A DNA stretch of 64,000 nt from Micromonospora sp. CB01531 (GTDB lineage Bacteria; Actinomycetota; Actinomycetes; Mycobacteriales; Micromonosporaceae). Positions 1 through 8,386 of this stretch are shown here, piece by piece. The stretch is from positions 1 to 64,000 of the forward strand of contig NZ_LWLS01000056.1 in NCBI RefSeq assembly GCF_001905095.1, read 5' to 3'. The translations under genes were made by a program, and so were the position numbers. Below the pieces are notes generated by a model. It saw only the letters and a list, made by a program, of their open reading frames with translations. It was not told the origin of the DNA and ran no database searches. Numbering within the stretch: the stretch's first letter is position 1; every line of letters begins with the position of its first letter.

Positions 1-640
1 TGTTCAGATTCTCGAACCCAAGGATCTAGCCCGGTCGTGTCTCTTGGATCTCGTGTGAGGTCGCGTAGCGAGTCGACGGCGGCCTGGTACATGCACTCTC
101 TCTTGTCGTAGCGCGTCGCCACAGCCCGGAACCGCTTGGGCTTGTTGATCGCCCGCTCGACGACGTTGCGCTGTTTGTACAGGTCCCGGTCGAAGGCCGG
201 TGGCCGGCCGCCGCGGCTGCCCTTGGCCGCTCGTGCGGCCAACTGGTCCTTCTTCTCCGGGCGCCGTGATCCGGCGGCGTCGCAGCTCGGCGCGGATCTT
301 CTTGTTCGTGTACGCCTTATCGGCCAGCACCCGACCGGGCCGGGTCCGCGGTCGCCTGGACCGACGGCGAATGCGGATACCGTCCATGACCTCGGTGAAC
401 CCGACGCTGTCGTGGCACTGCTCGGCGGTCAGGGTCTGGCTGACCGGCCGGCACCGGCGGTCGGCGGCCAGGTGCAGCTTCGCGCTCAGCCCGCCCCCGG
501 GATCGACCGAGCGCTTCACGGTCACCCGATTCGTTCGGTGCCGGCCGCCCCCTTTGCAGCCTCCGGCATCTCCGGCCAGCTCTTTCGGCGGCTCATGGCG
601 GGCACCGGCGGCGTGCTGGTGCCGTGCCGTATCCCGTCAC
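1..640 (-). pseudogene. IS5-family transposase remnant (5'-truncated, frameshifted)
   Basis: Read on the minus strand, this is the C-terminal part of an IS5-type DDE transposase. Recognisable blocks are HQHAAGAR, SVDPGGGLSAKLHLAADRRC, LADKAYTNKKIRAELR and, after a frame change near 255-262, EKKDQLAARAAKGSRGGRPP followed by VVERAINKPKRFRAVATRYD with the catalytic Glu. The N-terminal third expected before HQHAAGAR is missing: an in-frame stop lies just upstream, and homology ends near 635-640, immediately before the next gene's control region. A TIR-like stretch (33-52) may mark the 3' end of the element. A single transposase cannot be read from it, so it is a dead insertion. Family assignment comes from remembered motif order, not a search. 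Confidence 0.8.
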
Positions 641-680
641 GGCACGGACCAGGAAGAAGTGTCATACGTTCTCTTGCGCA

Positions 681-700
681 GCAAAGTCTGTAATGCAAAG
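681..700 (+). promoter_or_regulatory. GCAAAG direct repeats upstream of membrane/wHTH pair
   Basis: Two GCAAAG copies (681-686 and 695-700) sit 14 bp apart, 9-28 bp before the start codon. This is an AT-rich island in otherwise GC-rich DNA. There is no good Shine-Dalgarno, so the short leader probably carries the promoter and an autoregulatory site for the winged-helix protein encoded second. This is inferred from position only. Confidence 0.3.
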
Positions 701-708
701 CTAACTTC

Positions 709-1440
709 ATGACAGACGAACCTGTTCCCCAGACGGACGGCCCTCACGAGCTGCTGTCCGCCGTGCGTGCCCTTACGCGCCGGGTCCGTGTCGCCCAGCG
801 CGGCACCTGGTTCCCGCTGCTGGTCTTCGCGACGATCACCCTGGTAGCGATACCCGTCTATCGGTACGCCCCCTACCTCGACGTCTTCGGCACCTGCCGA
901 TCCCGCCCGCAGCACACGGTCTGCATGGCACCCAACCCGGCGGAGCTCGGGTACTGGACAGTCGCGCTGCTGCTCGCCTACGCGGCGATCGCAGCCTTCT
1001 ATGTCAGGCAGTCCCGACGGCGCGGCGTGGGCACCCCCATCCGCCCCTACGTCGTCGTCGGCGTCGCGTTGGCCGTCCTGATGACGGCCGTGTCGATCTG
1101 GTTGACGTTCCACCCGCTCCTTCCCCAGCCCGCCGATCCCTTCTCCACCGACCCGGTGCAGATCGAGGTCGGGCCGGCCGGGTGGCTCGTTAACGGGCTG
1201 GCCAGTCCCCTGGCGGCGATCGGGCTGGCGCTGCTGGTGCTCGCCTGGGTCGAACGCCACTGGGCGCTGCTGGCGTACACCCTCGTCTACCTGGCGATCG
1301 GGATGGTGCAGGGCAACCAGGTCATTCACTCGTCGTCGCCTTGGTTCTTCCTGCCGCACCTGCTCGTCCCGGCGGCGGTGCTGCTACTGGGCGCCACCGC
1401 CTTCGCCCTGTTCCGGCCGACGGCCGAGGTTCGCGCGTGA
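709..1440 (+). CDS. six-TM integral membrane protein, partner of downstream wHTH
   Basis: A 243-residue protein of unknown function with about six hydrophobic helices, near residues 37-57, 82-101, 108-128, 160-182, 184-202 and 210-237. A short polar N-terminus precedes them, with an arginine-rich stretch (RALTRRVRVAQRG) consistent with a cytoplasmic N-terminus. The stop codon overlaps the start of the next gene (GTGATG), so the two are translationally coupled. Membrane protein plus small winged-helix regulator pairs of this kind are common in actinomycetes and usually uncharacterised. No catalytic motif is visible. The start has no clear ribosome-binding site, and leaderless translation is possible. 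Confidence 0.75.
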   Translation: MTDEPVPQTDGPHELLSAVRALTRRVRVAQRGTWFPLLVFATITLVAIPVYRYAPYLDVFGTCRSRPQHTVCMAPNPAELGYWTVALLLAYAAIAAFYVRQSRRRGVGTPIRPYVVVGVALAVLMTAVSIWLTFHPLLPQPADPFSTDPVQIEVGPAGWLVNGLASPLAAIGLALLVLAWVERHWALLAYTLVYLAIGMVQGNQVIHSSSPWFFLPHLLVPAAVLLLGATAFALFRPTAEVRA

Positions 1441-1772
1441 TGACCGATCACCCCGCCAACGGCCTCGACGACGTCGTCCACCAGCGCGTCCGGCTCGGCA
1501 TCATGGCCATCGCCCACCAGGCCCGCCAGGTCGAGTTCGGCTTCCTCCGTACCACCCTGCAGCTGACCGCCGGTAACCTCGGGCAGCACCTGACCGTCCT
1601 GGAGAAGGCCGAGCTAATCCAGATCGAGAAGGGCTACGAGGGCAAACGCCCACGCACCTGGGTCACCCTTACCGCCGCCGGTCAGGCCGCCCTGCGCGAC
1701 GAGATCGCCCACCTCAAGCAACTCATCCAGCAGGTCGAACAAGCGGAAACCCTCCCGACCGCCGACCGGTGA
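1440..1772 (+). CDS. winged-helix transcriptional regulator (MarR/PadR-like, HTH_34 type)
   Basis: A 110-residue DNA-binding protein. Residues about 10-80 form a winged helix: helix-turn-helix around LRTTLQLTAGNLGQHLTVLEKA, then a basic wing with KGYEGKRPRTWVTLT. The C-terminal helix (RDEIAHLKQLIQQVEQ) probably dimerises. It overlaps the stop of the upstream membrane protein by one base, so the two are co-translated. The architecture matches the small 'transcriptional regulator' family found beside membrane proteins in actinomycetes. Autoregulation through the GCAAAG repeats upstream of the pair is an inference. Confidence 0.85.
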   Translation: MTDHPANGLDDVVHQRVRLGIMAIAHQARQVEFGFLRTTLQLTAGNLGQHLTVLEKAELIQIEKGYEGKRPRTWVTLTAAGQAALRDEIAHLKQLIQQVEQAETLPTADR

Positions 1773-2000
1773 ACGGCGGGCAGCCAACGCGCGCGGACCC
1801 GACCCTGCGCCACACCGGATCCGGTCCGCCCACGGCTCAGTGAGGTTCATTCCCACGGGCCATACCTGTCGAGTGAACGAGCTTCATGATCCGCAAGACG
1901 GAGCCTGGCTGATCGTCCGACATTTACGTACGACCAGCCTCAGATTGCCACCGATACCACCGAATCAGTTGACGTTCGCCAGTCCATAGCATCGAGTGCC

Positions 2001-2084
2001 ATGAGGCTGAGAATCGCTCTTGCGTTGGCCGCACTCGCCACCCTGCTCTACACCGTCGGCGCACCATACAACCACGGCGGCTGA
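2001..2084 (+). CDS. possible 27-residue single-TM peptide
   Basis: A short reading frame starting MRLRIALALAAL and ending YNHGG encodes a basic N-terminus plus one hydrophobic helix. It precedes the DUF5317 remnant and shows no strong ribosome-binding site. It could be a genuine small membrane peptide, a remnant signal segment of the decayed neighbour, or chance. Codon positions look actinobacterial. The preceding stretch back to 1773 holds no other gene that I can support. Confidence 0.3.
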   Translation: MRLRIALALAALATLLYTVGAPYNHGG

Positions 2085-2183
2085 CCCGGCTCGAGAACGA
2101 GATCTCGTCAGCTGCTGCTCGGCGCCCTCACCACTGAGCCGCACACCCTCGGCGCGCACCTCTCGAAGAGGGCGGACAATCCG

Positions 2184-2392
2184 ATGTCCGTGCTTCTTGT
2201 CGGCCCGTCCTCATCGGCCTGGCCGCCGGTTACCTCACCGGCGGCCGGCTGTGCCGCCTCGCCGACCAGCCACTGCGGGGCATCTGGCGGCTGTACGCCG
2301 CCGCGGTCGGACAACTGCTCAGCCACGTACCACCCGGCTCCCGCTGCACTCCGCTGCCGCCCCGGGGTCGCGCAGATAGTGCGGCCTGTTAG
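2184..2392 (+). pseudogene. DUF5317-family membrane protein fragment, frameshifted
   Basis: An ATG with an upstream AAGAGG opens MSVLLVG. A frame change near 2205 then gives VLIGLAAGYLTGGRLCRLAD followed by QPLRGIWRLYAAAVGQLL. This is the typical N-terminus of DUF5317 proteins (hydrophobic helix, GGRL..LAD..LRG.W). The frame closes after about 60 codons, whereas family members carry several more TM helices. The locus therefore looks both frameshifted and truncated. The family call rests on remembered motif spacing. Confidence 0.5.
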
Positions 2393-2489
2393 AGCACCAC
2401 CGGGATCATCTCGAACCCGGCTCACCGCCGACTCCGGCCGGCGGCGTGACCGGCCATACCGGGTAGTGCGGACTGAAGACGCCGTCGAC

Positions 2490-3579
2490 TCAGTCTGGCC
2501 TGTCTTCTGCCTGGGCGGATTCCTCGCCGTCTCGCATCGCGCGCCGTACCTCCTGATTCGCCGACGTCGGGTTGCAGCCGATAGCTCTGAGCAGGTCGCT
2601 CGCGGCGGTGCGTAGCTGGGTCACCACCGCATCTCCGAAGTCGTTGACGCCGAGCGCCCGGGCTCGGCCCGCCTTCTGCACGGCGTCACGTATTTTCTGA
2701 TGGGTTCGTTCGGTCGGGCGCCCGGCGCGATGCTCATGGCGCAGGAGCTCGACCGCATCGGCGAGATGGCCAACGCCGACGGACAGGTCCGGGGGAATCG
2801 GCTCGTTGTACTGCAGCGCCATCGCTGACCGGCGGGCCAGCCCTCGGCTGTGTTCGATGACTCGTTCCAACTGCACGGTCGCATGGGCGAAGCGTTCCAC
2901 GTCCTGGCGGCGCGCCATCGGGCAGGCGCCAGGCTGACGACCTCCTCGGCGCCGCTGAGCGCTTGGTGCATCCGGTCGAGGGCGGGCCCCAGGTTGCGTA
3001 GCGTGTCCAGCGCTCGTACCGCGCGTTGCTGATCGCGTGTCGTCAGCGCTGCGGAGACCTCTCTCAACTGACCGGCGAGGCACTGGTAGATGGGAGCTGC
3101 GTCGCGGTCGAGGATCCGCATCGGGTTGATCGGTAGCAGCAGCGCCACTACCACGAGGCCGACGACACCGCCGACTGTCGCCTCAACGATCCGCGGCCAC
3201 TCAAGGTCCTTCTGGGCCGGAGCCAGGGTTGCGAGCAGCACCGCCGTGCCGCCGGCCTGTCCCACCGCTGCCCGCTGCGGCCAAACAGCACAAGCGTGGC
3301 CAGGATGGCAAACCCGACGATGAATCCGGTCTGCCAGAAGCCGGTGCCCAGGAACGTCAGCAGGAAGTCGGTGGTGGCGATACCCAGTCCGACTCCGAGG
3401 AGCAGTTCGGCGGTGCGGCGGGCACGCTGGCCGAGCGCGGCGACGATCGTGCCCACCGCCGCGGAGGGCGCGAAGACCGGCGAGGGGTTGCCCAGCACGT
3501 CGTGTCCGATCGACCAGGCCAGAGCTGCGGCAAGTCCAGCCTGCAGGGAAATCACGACAGCAACTTCAAGCTGATGCAT
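2490..3579 (-). pseudogene. FUSC-family membrane protein with two frameshifts
   Basis: Three overlapping reading frames together make one FUSC/aromatic-acid-exporter-like protein of about 360 residues. The first (from 3579) has a helix-rich N-terminus with NPSPVFAPSAAVGTI and RRTAELLLGVGLG. Frame then changes near 3265-3275 into AVGQAGGTAVLLATLAP and LVVVALLLPINPMRIL. It changes again near 2920 into RRQDVERFAHATVQLERVIE and the cytoplasmic C-terminal helices. Each break can be repaired by a single-base indel in a G/C run, so either true decay or sequencing error is possible. Related proteins often extend further upstream, so 3579 may be internal. Confidence 0.75.
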
Positions 3580-3913
3580 GCGTAGCCGACCCGCCCGGCC
3601 ACTGCGACCTCGAATCCTGGCGCAGTGGCCTTCACGTTCTCATCCACACGATCACGCCGTGACCGGTCGACGCCCGGCCGGCGGTCGTCAGCACTCACTG
3701 AGCACTCGTATCACGCCCACGTGGAGGAATCCGGCCAACCGTGAAGGCCGCCCGCGTGCGGGTCTCACCTCCTCGACATGATGCGGATCGGCGCCCGTGA
3801 CGGTCAGCCGAGTCCGGCAGCCAGAGCTTGACGCCCACATGCGCCGCGCCGACGGTCACCGCCCAAAGGTGCCGACCGACAACGTCGTCCGGGGAACGAT
3901 CAGCGGTCAGCGG
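3580..3913. other. gene-poor spacer
   Basis: This stretch separates the broken FUSC gene from the phospholipase-D-like gene. Short open frames exist on both strands but lack family motifs, ribosome-binding sites and plausible composition. Apart from the terminator hairpin at its right end I see nothing in it. Confidence 0.5.
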
Positions 3914-3948
3914 CGCCAGGGCCGACCGCGGACGGGTCGGCCCTGGCG
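3914..3948 (-). terminator. rho-independent-type hairpin after PLD-like gene
   Basis: A perfect 14-bp inverted repeat (arms 3914-3927 and 3935-3948, half-site CGCCAGGGCCGACC) encloses a 7-nt loop. It lies 50 bp past the stop of the PLD-like gene. There is no strong U-tract, as is usual for actinomycete terminators. Confidence 0.75.
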
Positions 3949-4000
3949 CGGCGGTGCCGGCGGAGTGGGCATCAGGGCTTCAGCCGCCGGCTCGTCGTGT

Positions 4001-5323
4001 TCAGGCGGTGGCTTCGTCGTCGGCGTCGCTCGACGTCGTGGCGACGCCCGCCGGCGGGTTGTAGACCCAGCAGGTGCGGTGGTGGGACTCGAACCGCTGC
4101 TGGAACGGCGTGGCGAGCGGGTGGTTACGCAGCGCCAGGATGTTCTCGTCGTTCTGCCGCAGCGCCCGGTACGTCAGGTTGTGGCTGCCCAGGTAGAGCG
4201 TCGACTGGGTACCCTGACGGATGATCATGAACTTCTCGTGCATCGGGATGCCCTGCTGTTCGCCGTTCGCGTTCTCCGTGTAGCCGCAGAGGTGGACGGG
4301 CATGGCCCTGGCGAGGTCCACCAGCGCGGGCATGGGTGTGCCCTTGTCGTGCGGGGCGCCGGATTTGGCTCCGGTGACGATCCGGACCTGGCACCCGCGC
4401 TTGCGTGCGGCGATGAGTTCGTTCACCACGGCCCGGCGCTGGATCCGGAAGTTCGCCAGGTCGACCTTGGTCGAACTTGAGCAGGTGAGGCCCTTGAGAA
4501 TGCGTACGACCGGGTCGTTGCTCCCGCTGCGCGGGGTGGTGCCGGCGGCCTCCCGGCGGGGGAAGGTGTAGAGGCGGTGTGCGTCGGCGGCGTAGGTCCG
4601 GCCCGCGTTGTCGTCGCTCGCCCCTGACCTGCCGTGCGCCATCAGGTCATTGAAGTACCGCAGGTAGTCCGCGTACAGGCCGGCGTGGCTGATGGTGATG
4701 GCATCCTCGTACGCCGCGTAGTAGTCGAGGTTGGCCGACGAGACGTAGAGGACGTTCCTCGCCGTTCCACCTCCCGCCAGCCGCACGCTGGAGATTGTCA
4801 TGAACTTGTCGTGCAGCAGCGGCGGGTTGTTCAACGGGGACCCCGTACGGTCGGTCATGCAGCCGCGGGTCGACTGCTTGTCGGGGCGCCTCGTGCCACA
4901 CTCCACGACCGTTATCGACGGGGTCGCCTTGAGGGCCTGGTAGAAGGCGTCTCCGGCCCAGACCTGGCTGCCGTTGATGGCGATGCGTACCCGCACCCCA
5001 CGCGCTGCGGCGGCCTTGAGCGCGTCGAGGACCTCCTGACGGTTGAAGAAGTAGAGGGTGAGTGAGAGGGTCGCCCCGGTCGGCGTCGCGTTGATGAGCC
5101 TGGCAACGTGGGCGCCGATCCCCTTGTGCATGTCGGGGAATTCCTGCTTGCTGTTGAACCAGGCGTAGTTGTGGACCTCGCCGACGGCGATGGGGACCAC
5201 CGCCGCGGCGGGAGCGGCCGCCTCGGCGGCGGTTCCCGCCGCGACCGGGGTCGCGGGCAGCGAGACCGCCGTCAGCACGGCGGCGGCCATGGCGAGGCCG
5301 CGCAGATACGGTTTTCTGGTCAT
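4001..5323 (-). CDS. secreted phospholipase D-like protein
   Basis: A 440-residue protein with a Sec-type signal peptide (MTRKPYLRGLAMAAAVL, cleavage likely near the APVAAG/AAEAAA region) and two PLD-like halves. The HKD-type motifs are LLHDKFMTIS near residue 170, followed by SSANLD, and MHEKFMIIRQ near residue 361, followed by LGSHNLT. In both, the Asp expected five positions after the Lys is Ser or Arg. Several actinobacterial secreted PLD-like proteins show this pattern, so phosphodiester or phosphatidyl transfer activity cannot be assumed. The chosen ATG has AGGGAG upstream; a longer in-frame extension exists but lacks a ribosome-binding site. It is followed by a strong hairpin and is probably monocistronic. 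Confidence 0.85.
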   Translation of the reverse strand: MTRKPYLRGLAMAAAVLTAVSLPATPVAAGTAAEAAAPAAAVVPIAVGEVHNYAWFNSKQEFPDMHKGIGAHVARLINATPTGATLSLTLYFFNRQEVLDALKAAAARGVRVRIAINGSQVWAGDAFYQALKATPSITVVECGTRRPDKQSTRGCMTDRTGSPLNNPPLLHDKFMTISSVRLAGGGTARNVLYVSSANLDYYAAYEDAITISHAGLYADYLRYFNDLMAHGRSGASDDNAGRTYAADAHRLYTFPRREAAGTTPRSGSNDPVVRILKGLTCSSSTKVDLANFRIQRRAVVNELIAARKRGCQVRIVTGAKSGAPHDKGTPMPALVDLARAMPVHLCGYTENANGEQQGIPMHEKFMIIRQGTQSTLYLGSHNLTYRALRQNDENILALRNHPLATPFQQRFESHHRTCWVYNPPAGVATTSSDADDEATA

Positions 5324-5622
5324 GCGGCGCTCAACTCCCTCGTCCGGGCCATGCACGATGTCGATTGCACGGTGATCAGTCCTTCCCCGTGATCCAGGGG
5401 TCGCGGCGGGCAGGACCTGCCACCGGGACCCGGTCACTTCGCCGCCGGCAACGGCCGTTGACATTGACTGACTTCGAATGTGCCGGCGGGTGGTGGAAGC
5501 ACTGTGGAAGGAGCGTGAAAAGGTGCGGGAGTCGCCGGCACGATCGGTGATCTGCGCGGCGGCACCGGAGGCCTCGGCGAGAGTGGCGAACCGTCACGCC
5601 GCCGGCAACTCCGGTCGATTCG

Positions 5623-7131
5623 TCAGCGTGTCTCCTCGATCACCTGCTCGGCAGCGCGGCGTACGTCGTCGAGCAGGATCTCCATGTCGCGGCGGGTGGT
5701 GCGGTAGTTGAGCACGCAGCCGCGCAGCGCGAAGCGGCCGTTGATAGTCGCGTTGGACAGGTACGAGCTGCCGGCCTGCTGCAGCGTCACCATGATCCGT
5801 TCGTTGAGGCGGTCGAGTTCCTCCTCGTCGGCCTCGGACCGTGGGCCGGCAGGTGCGGTGCGCGGCAGGTAGCGGAAGCAGAAGATGGAGAGCTCGACCG
5901 GGGCGAGCAGCTCGAAGTCGGCGCTGGCGTCGACAAGGTCGGACAGGTGGCGGACGCAGTCGAGGTTGCCCTCGATCGCGTCACCGACAGCTCGCGAACC
6001 GGCGTGCGCCAGCGCCATCCAGACCTTGAGCGCCCGGAATCGCCGGGACAGGTCGGGTCCGTAGTCCCAGAAGGCGAAGGCCTCGGCGGGCTCGGTCTGC
6101 ATGACGCGGGTGTAGTCGGCGTCCAGGCTGAAGGCGGGCCGCGCCCCCTCCGGGTCGCGGTAGATGAGGCAGCCGCAGTCGGCGGGGAGGTAGAGCCACT
6201 TGTGCGGGTCGAGGGCGATCGAGTCGGCCTCCGACATGCCGTCGAAGAGGGGGCGGGCCGAGGGAGCGAGCCGCGCGAATCCGCCGTAGCACGCGTCGAC
6301 GTGCATCCACAGCCGGTGCTGCCGGGCGACCGCCGCGATCTCGGCGAGCGGGTCGACCGCGCCGGTGACGACGGTGCCGGCGTTCGCCACCACGCAGAGT
6401 GGTTCCGCCCCGGCGGCCTGGTCCTCCTCGATGGCGCGGACCAGCGCGTCGACGTCCATCCGGAAGCGGGCGTCCACCGGGATCTCGCGGACGTTCGCGC
6501 GGCCGATGCCGAGCAGCGCGGCGGCCTTGTGGATCGAGTGGTGGGTCTCGGTGGAGGTGTAGATGCGCAGCGGCGCGGGGTGGGCGGCCGCGCCGTGGGT
6601 GGCGACCGCGTCGCCGCAGTGCCGGTGTCGTGCGGCGGCGAGCGCGGTGAAGTTGGCCATCGAGCCGCCGCTCATGAACAGGCCCCCGGCTCCGGGGTCG
6701 CAGCCCAGGGCCTCCTTGATCCAGTCGATGGCCACGTGCTCCAGCTCGACGGGAGCCGGTGCCGACCGCCACGCGGTGAGGTTCGGGTTCAGCGCCGACG
6801 CGAGGAGGTCGGCCACTGCGGCGACCGCGGTGCCCGGTGCCGAGACATACCCGAAGAAGCGGGGATGCCCGTTGTGTCGGCTGCCGGGGACGACCACCTC
6901 ACGGAAGACGGTGAGCAGGTCGGTGAAGTCCCGACCCTCGACGGGCAGCGGCTCGACGAGCAGCTCCTTCAGCGCGGCGGCGGAGGTGCGCGGGGCGATG
7001 GGCAGGTCCCGGATCGAGTCGTGGTGGGCGGCGATCCACTCGACGGCGCGCGCACCCATGTCCCGGATCTGCTCCGCCGAGGGGTCCAGGGCGGAGTCGA
7101 CGCCGCGCCTGTCCGGTGAGATCGAAGTCAT
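5623..7131 (-). CDS. PLP-dependent aromatic-L-amino-acid decarboxylase family enzyme
   Basis: A 502-residue group II pyridoxal-phosphate decarboxylase. Family landmarks are HPRFFGYVSAPGT, GLFMSGGSMANFTAL, the cofactor-stacking STETHHSIHKAA, the Asp in WMHVDACYGG and the Schiff-base Lys in LDPHKWLYLP (about residue 312). The C-terminal half ends with FALRGCVLNYRTT, typical of aromatic-L-amino-acid/tyrosine decarboxylase-like proteins. The substrate cannot be told from sequence; Trp, Phe, Tyr and Dopa are all possible. The cofactor-salvage kinase PdxY lies 101 bp upstream in the same direction, so supply of PLP to this enzyme is plausible. The ATG is chosen by family length; no strong ribosome-binding site is seen. 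Confidence 0.88.
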   Translation of the reverse strand: MTSISPDRRGVDSALDPSAEQIRDMGARAVEWIAAHHDSIRDLPIAPRTSAAALKELLVEPLPVEGRDFTDLLTVFREVVVPGSRHNGHPRFFGYVSAPGTAVAAVADLLASALNPNLTAWRSAPAPVELEHVAIDWIKEALGCDPGAGGLFMSGGSMANFTALAAARHRHCGDAVATHGAAAHPAPLRIYTSTETHHSIHKAAALLGIGRANVREIPVDARFRMDVDALVRAIEEDQAAGAEPLCVVANAGTVVTGAVDPLAEIAAVARQHRLWMHVDACYGGFARLAPSARPLFDGMSEADSIALDPHKWLYLPADCGCLIYRDPEGARPAFSLDADYTRVMQTEPAEAFAFWDYGPDLSRRFRALKVWMALAHAGSRAVGDAIEGNLDCVRHLSDLVDASADFELLAPVELSIFCFRYLPRTAPAGPRSEADEEELDRLNERIMVTLQQAGSSYLSNATINGRFALRGCVLNYRTTRRDMEILLDDVRRAAEQVIEETR

Positions 7132-7232
7132 GGGCTGGAGAATAGTTCGGATCAACCTCCTAGCGGTCGCCCGCTCCGGAGCGCGAGAGCCGTGACCGCG
7201 CCGCACGGCACCCGTGGCGCCGATGGACGTCG

Positions 7233-8084
7233 TCAGCGCAGCCGCCGGGCGGTGAACGTGGTTGGCGACTCGGCGATCGCGTCCTGGGCGGCGATCAGCT
7301 GGAGCTCCCGGGTGCCCGCCGCGAGGGTCGCCTCGAGTACGGCGAAGACGGAGGCGATGGTGCGTTCCAGTGCCGTCGCGGGCGAGCCCGTCGTCCACAG
7401 ATGCGCCAGGTACAGCGCCGCGGTGACGTCGCCGCCGCCGTTCGGGTTGATCGGCAGCAGCGGCGTGGTCACCGCCCAGGCGCCCTCGTCGGAGACGGCC
7501 ACCACCTCCAGCGACCCCGCCGGCACGTCGCCGTGGAGCACGCTGGTGACCAGGACGTGCCGTGGCCCCGTTTCGCGGACCACGTCGACCGCCGCCAGCA
7601 ACTCGGTGAGCGAGTTCGTCCTCCGGCTGGCGAGGAAGTCCAACTCGAACTGGTTCGGGGTGATGATGTCCGCGCGTGGGACGACCACGTCCCGCAGGTA
7701 CTCCGGGATGCCCGGCCGGACGAACAGGCCGCGGCCGACGTCGCCCATCACCGGGTCGCAGCAGTAGACCGCGTCCGGGTTGGCCGCCTTGACCTTGTCC
7801 ACCGCGTCGAGGATCACCGCGCCCATCGCCGGGTCGCCCTGGTAGCCCGACAGCACCGCGTCGGCGCTGCCGAGGACCCCGCGATCGGCGATGCCCGCGA
7901 TCACCTCGGCCACGTCGACCGGCGCGAGCAGCGGCCCGCGCCACGCGCCGTACCCGGTGTGGTTGGAGAAGTGGACGGTCAGTACCGGCCAGACCTCGTG
8001 CCCGAGCCGCTGAAGGGGGAAGACGGCCGCCGAGTTGCCGACGTGGCCGTAGGCGACCGACGACTGGATGGAGAGGATCTTCAC
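7233..8084 (-). CDS. pdxY: pyridoxal kinase PdxY
   Basis: A 283-residue ribokinase-fold kinase that phosphorylates pyridoxal with ATP in vitamin B6 salvage. It begins MKILSIQSSVAYGHVGNSAA, the classic PdxY/PdxK N-terminus. It carries HFSNHTGYG, the substrate-side CDPVMGD, ITPNQFELDFL and the anion-hole/catalytic-base segment NPNGGGDVTAALYLAHL, whose Asp is the expected base. Length is normal for the family. It is transcribed ahead of a PLP-dependent decarboxylase and probably forms a two-gene unit with it. Confidence 0.93.
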   Translation of the reverse strand: MKILSIQSSVAYGHVGNSAAVFPLQRLGHEVWPVLTVHFSNHTGYGAWRGPLLAPVDVAEVIAGIADRGVLGSADAVLSGYQGDPAMGAVILDAVDKVKAANPDAVYCCDPVMGDVGRGLFVRPGIPEYLRDVVVPRADIITPNQFELDFLASRRTNSLTELLAAVDVVRETGPRHVLVTSVLHGDVPAGSLEVVAVSDEGAWAVTTPLLPINPNGGGDVTAALYLAHLWTTGSPATALERTIASVFAVLEATLAAGTRELQLIAAQDAIAESPTTFTARRLR

Positions 8085-8386
8085 CTGCTCATCATGGCGG
8101 TTCCCGCCGGTCCGCTACGTGCTACCCGGGCTTTCTGTCGGCTGACCCACTCCGGGCCGCCGACCAGACCGCGCCGGTGCGTGACGTCTCCGAGGCCGAG
8201 CAGGTCGGCGCGGCGAGCCGTGGCGCCCGGACGACATGGCCCTCGCCACGATCGTGGCCCGGATCAGCGCCGACGCCGACGCGCGCACGGACGGGTGGCC
8301 AGCACGCGCATCGGCATCGACGAAGACCATCGGGGCGGGTCAGCGCAGCGGAGCCGTGCGCCGATCAACGCCTCGCTGGTGCCTGA
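8085..8386. other. spacer without a supported gene
   Basis: About 300 bp between the starts of pdxY and the end of the acylase gene. Small open frames on both strands have no recognisable motifs. No convincing hairpin or promoter was found, though the pdxY promoter must lie in its left part. Confidence 0.4.

Noticed and set aside
3797-4480. Plus-strand frame of 227 codons
   Set aside because: Overlaps the well-supported PLD-like gene in antisense and lacks conserved features.
5529-5621. Long-loop inverted repeat GGAGTCGCCGGC/GCCGGCAACTCC after the decarboxylase
   Set aside because: One mismatch and a loop of about 70 nt make a terminator unlikely.
7131-7944. N-terminal extension of the decarboxylase reading frame
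   Set aside because: The frame stays open into pdxY but the extension is Arg/Gly-rich shadow sequence; the family N-terminus begins at the ATG at 7131.
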